From: Torreya grandis
Taxonomy: Eukaryota > Streptophyta > Pinopsida > Cupressales > Taxaceae
Length of the DNA: 64,000 bases
Reading direction: 5' to 3'
Assembly (NCBI GenBank): GCA_037957365.1
Contig: JARHVA010000157.1
Span: 4,908,001-4,972,000, forward strand
The notes beneath the pieces were generated by a model. It did no database searches and was not told the origin of the DNA. It worked only from the letters and a program-made list of their open reading frames with translations. Of this stretch, positions 60,118-64,000 are shown piece by piece. Position 1 is the first letter of the stretch, and every line of letters begins with the position of its first letter. The translations under genes and the position numbers were made by a program.

Positions 60118-62541
60118 TATTTTTCCCAAAATCTGTCACTTATTTTTGGGGACAATATATCAACTATTTTGATCCTGCAGGCCAAAATTCTCTCTTTCCT
60201 TCTCAAAAAATATTTTGAGTGCTCATGTTCTTCAATTATTCAAGCATTTTCAGTCAAGGGACTTGCAGGTTCAATGGGTTCAATAACTTCAATAGGCGAG
60301 CTCTCACAAAAAAACAACTTTCAAACACTTAAGCATTTCAAGGCTAGTTCAACATCGAGGTTCAATAAAAAAGACTTAGCGGTGGGCTTCAAACAAATGG
60401 AATGAACCATTGAACCCCACTTCAAAAAAGTTAAAAGAGTTTAATGAGTTCAAAGGTTCAAAAAGAGTTAAGCGCTCAACGAGTTCAAAGAAGTTCAACC
60501 GCTTCAAAGACTTCGGCAAGTTCAAAGTTCAACTACTTTGAAAAGTTTAAATGGCTTTAAACGACTTAAACAAAAGAAGACTTCATCAAAAAAAGATTGA
60601 ACCATTGAACCATTAAACCTTGAACCAAAAGAGTTTAATGAGTTCAATAAATTTTGAGAGACTTAGAATAACAAAGGATTCAAAGAGCAAAGAATGAACC
60701 ATTGAAAGTTGAACTAAAAGAGTTCAAAGTTCAAAGGTTCAACGAGTTCAATAGAGAAGAAAAGGATCCAGAAAGTTTGAAAGACTAAAAGATTCAAAGA
60801 AAGAGAATGAATCATTGAACCTTGAACCAAAATGGTTCAAAGTTTAAAGATTCAAAGGTTCAAGGAATTTTAAGCTTCGAAAGGAAGCTTTGAGTGAAGA
60901 AAGGAAGCGGAAGATTCCAAAGACAAGTTCGAGGAGATGGTTCAACTGATTGAACCAAGGAGCCAATTGAACCAAGGATCCGATAAGACCACCCAAACCA
61001 TTGAACCATTAAACTGATGCACTCTCATGGTTCAAAGGTTCAAAGTTCAAAGTGGTTCAATCGCCTAGAGACCAGTGATGTCCCTGTGGATGTCAAATTC
61101 ACAAGTAATGAAATAACTGTTTATTTTCAAAAGTGGCACAGACCTGAGAAGCTGAAAGAGCCAACAAAAAGGGAAGAGATAGCCTGAGAGCTCAGATCAT
61201 GAAGAAGAAATAAAATGCATTAAGAAAAGAGGGAACAAGAGGGATGGACCAGAAATATCTATAGGAAAGTTATTCCAGTAGGTGGAACAATCCACCAAGT
61301 AGACATCAGAGCGCACAAACATTCAAAGGTGCGGCCTATTTTTCTCCCTTTAAATAAGAGTGAGTGGACAGTTGAACAAATATCTGGAAGAGGACCAGGT
61401 GGCCCATACTTTAAAAGGAGACATTTGAGATGAATTGACACGCCATAGTTAAGGATGATGCCCTATTCCAGCATGGCCCCTTCACAAAACTGAAAATGGA
61501 TTCAAGGCATTGAATGCAACATGGACCATTCCATGAAATAAAGCACCCAAGTATTTTTTAGAGTGCTATATATTGTAATCTCTTATTTTATGCAAAAGAG
61601 ATCTCTCTGTTATAGAAGCAAAACTTTGCCCAAATTGAAAGGCATTTTCTTGAGACTTTGAGGTCAGATTGTCAATCATATTTCTTTATTTGAATGAGAA
61701 AACAAGTGACCTTTCAGACTTTGTGCCAGAATATCTTGTATTATTTAGGAAATTGTTCTTATGTCTATTTCCTAGAAGCATTCTTGTCCATTTAATTTAA
61801 TAAGCAAAACTAGTGGAAGTAATCAATAAGGTGTCCTGAAGCCAACTATGGAGAGACTTTGTGTTGCCAAAATTGTCTTTAAGTTTGTTTATTTTCTGTT
61901 TCTATATAAAGGATCTTGGGATGACTTTGTGCCCCCATTTTCCTTTGTATATTTCACTCTTTGGCAGTTGAGGTGGAGACTTTGTGCTACATCTCATTAT
62001 ACTGTGTTACTGCATCCTTTTACAATCACTATCAAAAAGATTCCTATTGTTTGCTGAATAACACTTCTGAAAGAAGAGAAGTGCATTCTGTCATTTCACC
62101 AGGATTTCTCCTTTGTTTTTAAACCATCTCTAAAAAAAGAGAGATAGATGGTGTTATCCTACCCTAAGTGTTATTTTTATCTTATATTTATAGTATATTA
62201 ATATATCATAATTATAGGGAACCTCCCCTTGATGAGAGGAGAGATTTGTCCCCTTTTGATTTGGTAGACCTGCACATTTATCTGATCAATATCCTTATGA
62301 TGTGGTTGAAACAACCTATTTTTCCCATCAGTTAGCTGGTGACAAAATATTCACACAATAGTTTTTGGTGACTCTGCTGGGGAACACAACAGTTTTGCAC
62401 AGTTTGAAGCCTCAAAATTCAAATTGAAGCATCTCCTATGTCTTATCTATTTCCATTATTTAATCTAGTCTACGAAACCAGAGCCACTGGGGATCAAATG
62501 TTTCACTTCTTTTTCCACTTTCCTCTATCTCCATGCCAACA
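60118..62541 (+). repeat. E shared LTR (about 2.42 kb)
   Basis: Starts TATTTTTCCCAAAATCTG (second base G-to-A) and ends CCATGCCAACA. Same blocks as the 5' LTR, with TATA-like CTATATATT at 61566-61574. It is followed by a primer region and E2 gag, so it serves two internal regions. Confidence 0.85.
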
Positions 62542-63766
62542 GTTTTTGGTGACTCCACTGGGGACCATTTTATTTAGTTTGAAGCCTCAAGCTTTAAATT
62601 GAAGCAGTCCCTATCCTTATCCATTTCAATTTCACAATCTGACAGCCTCAAGGTATACAAGATGCTAGAGATCTAAAGGTATTGTTGACCCTATATTTGA
62701 TTTGGTACAACAAAGTGATTTTGATCTTTTCCCTTCACCATCTCACCTTCAGCAAACTAGGAGTTTTCCTCCTACAAAAGTCAGGTCTCCATTACTAGAC
62801 AAAGCATCCATTTCTACTATTAGCAGAACTTTATCTATACCTACTCCACCCATATTTGTTATTCCCCCTTTTCATAGCCATATAATGGCAGTTCAATGCC
62901 CTTGGGGTAACTCTTTTGGCCCGCTCAATCTAACTCCACCTCTATATGAACTGCCTCGCAGTTCAAGGAAGAATTTCCCTAGGTTCTTTGGTGATGGGAG
63001 AGTTCATCCTGATGAACATATTACAGCCTTCAACATAGCCTGTGGTGTGATAGGCATGGATTATGAGGATGTAGTAGTCAGGCTATTTGTGAAAACATTG
63101 CAAGGTGCTACTATAGACTGGTTCTATCATTTGCAAGCACAAATAGTGATTGACTGGAACACCTTCAAAGCGAAGTTCGAAGTAAGGTTCAAGCTTGTAG
63201 AAGATGCGCATGCCCTGCTAGCCCATCTCACACAAATGAAGAAAGAGCCTCATGAACCTATGAGGGACTTCATAGCTAAGTTTGACAAGTTGAGGAACAT
63301 GATTCCTACCATTTCTTAGCCAACAACTGAGAATCTCAAATGCTTCTTCACCAACTCTCAGCTACCTGAAGTGAGTTTTTTGCTGAGACGTGCTGGCCAC
63401 ATAGTCCTTGCTACTGCTCAAAATTTGGCCACTGAGGTGGAAGATGATCTTATCTTGGTAGGAAAGATAAGAAGAGATCCTAACAGAGGCAAATCTTCTT
63501 CATCCTCTGAATATCCATCCACGGGCACCACTGATCCAATGGTGTAGAAGCTAGTGAATGAGTTGCTAGCTCTTAGAAAGAAAATGGTGCAAGGGATGAC
63601 TGCTCCTCCTTCATATCGAGATATACCAAGGAGGACATTCCCCAATTAGTCATATCAAGAAGATGCTGCCAAGAATCAAGGGCAACCAAATCACCTTCCT
63701 CCCCCATAGGGGAAACTCACTATTGAAGCAGCTTTAGCCAACTCAGCAGTTGGATACCTTGAAACA
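62542..63766 (+). pseudogene. Element E2 gag, truncated second internal region
   Basis: Leader and gag homologous to 53947-55160. The open piece 62702-63319 (205 codons) covers the disordered N-terminus (SHIMAVQCPWGNSFGPLNLT) and the Retrotrans_gag core (KNFPRFFGDGRVHPDEHITA, ATIDWFYHLQAQIVIDWNTF). It stops at 63317 (TAG, where E1 has CAG). A further stop at 63547 is also TAG against CAG in E1. The homology ends at about 63766 after GYLET, and F protease follows directly, so a deletion removed the rest of E2. Confidence 0.88.
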
Positions 63767-64000
63767 TAATCTTTCTTTATCTTATAGTCCTTGATCTTCC
63801 TTTATCTTATAACATACTCCTTGGTCATCCATAGACTCATCGAATGAGGGCCATTGCTTTTTATGGTAGTCAATGTATTAAATTCTTACATAATGGAAAA
63901 TAGTATAAGCATGAAGCTGATCTCAACCCATGGAATATTCAACATCTGAATCCTAAATCACAATATCATATTCCTACCTTTCCTAAGATCAATAATGCTC
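63767..64000 (+). pseudogene. Gypsy element F protease C-terminus, running off the window
   Basis: The plus strand reads LIVLDLPLSYNILLGHP, a stop, then THRMRAIAFYGSQCIKFLHN. The ILLG(R/H)PW.H..(R)A pattern followed by QCIKF is the usual end of gypsy retropepsins of the F-type lineage. It continues YKHEADLNPWNIQHLNP to the window end with one more stop. The N-terminal part with the catalytic triplet is missing. It makes F the outermost element at this side, with E nested within it. Confidence 0.75.

Larger units (their letters stand above)
51533..62541 (+). mobile_element. Element E1: full-length Tat-like gypsy
   Basis: About 11.0 kb, LTR to LTR (51533-53946 and 60118-62541), with gag, protease, an extra plant-type RNase H, RT, gypsy RNase H and integrase in that order. 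The extra RNase H marks the Tat branch of plant Ty3/gypsy. All frames have stops. The right LTR is followed by another primer region and gag (E2), so the LTR is shared, as in the B array. E is nested in F. The left terminus follows F spacer text directly. No target duplication can be tested because the right end of E2 is deleted. Confidence 0.88.

Overview
The window reads as intergenic DNA from a seed plant with a large, repeat-rich genome. A gymnosperm fits best, but the sequence does not prove it. No host gene, rRNA, tRNA or CRISPR array was found. Almost everything is nested LTR retrotransposons plus two LINE remnants. Plant origin is supported by Ty1/copia elements with initiator-Met tRNA primer sites, a Ty3/gypsy element carrying an extra plant-type RNase H, and a LINE ORF1 with a DUF4283-like domain. 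Most coding frames are broken by TAG/TAA/TGA stops that look like cytosine deamination.

Layout. (1) 980-2680: minus-strand LINE ORF2 end. (2) 3030-8730: plus-strand LINE ORF1, split by a young 3.9 kb copia-derived element 'A' (4068-7979, minus) with a perfect 5-bp target-site duplication (TSD). (3) 8968-44510: a minus-strand array of four copia internal regions (B0, B-I, B-II, B-III) that share LTRs (LTR1-LTR4). The array is interrupted by two copies of a small non-coding element 'C' (14603-17597 and 40922-43223), a full-length plus-strand copia 'G' (26736-31999), and a large non-autonomous gypsy-like element 'D' (32793-40763). (4) 44511-49565: unassigned sequence and the 5' region of gypsy element 'F'. 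(5) 49566-51532: F gag. (6) 51533-63766: gypsy 'E', with one complete copy (E1) and a second, truncated internal region (E2) sharing an LTR; it is nested inside F. (7) 63767-64000: F protease resumes.

How they relate. A is an internally deleted relative of G: they share the 3' untranslated region, linker, gag and LTR motifs. D looks like a non-autonomous relative of E: their LTR promoter regions and several LTR blocks resemble each other. The order of events can be read. C inserted into B gag; the module was then duplicated together with C; G and D later hit only the right-hand copy, so the left-hand copy keeps both empty sites.

Most unusual points: D carries a long decayed reading frame of about 790 codons with no recognised domain and an internal repeat; E has its extra RNase H upstream of reverse transcriptase; the four B LTRs are mosaics that switch partners near a (GA)n tract; and several LTR families carry their own arrays of short, near-palindromic motifs. 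Boundaries inside decayed regions are approximate.
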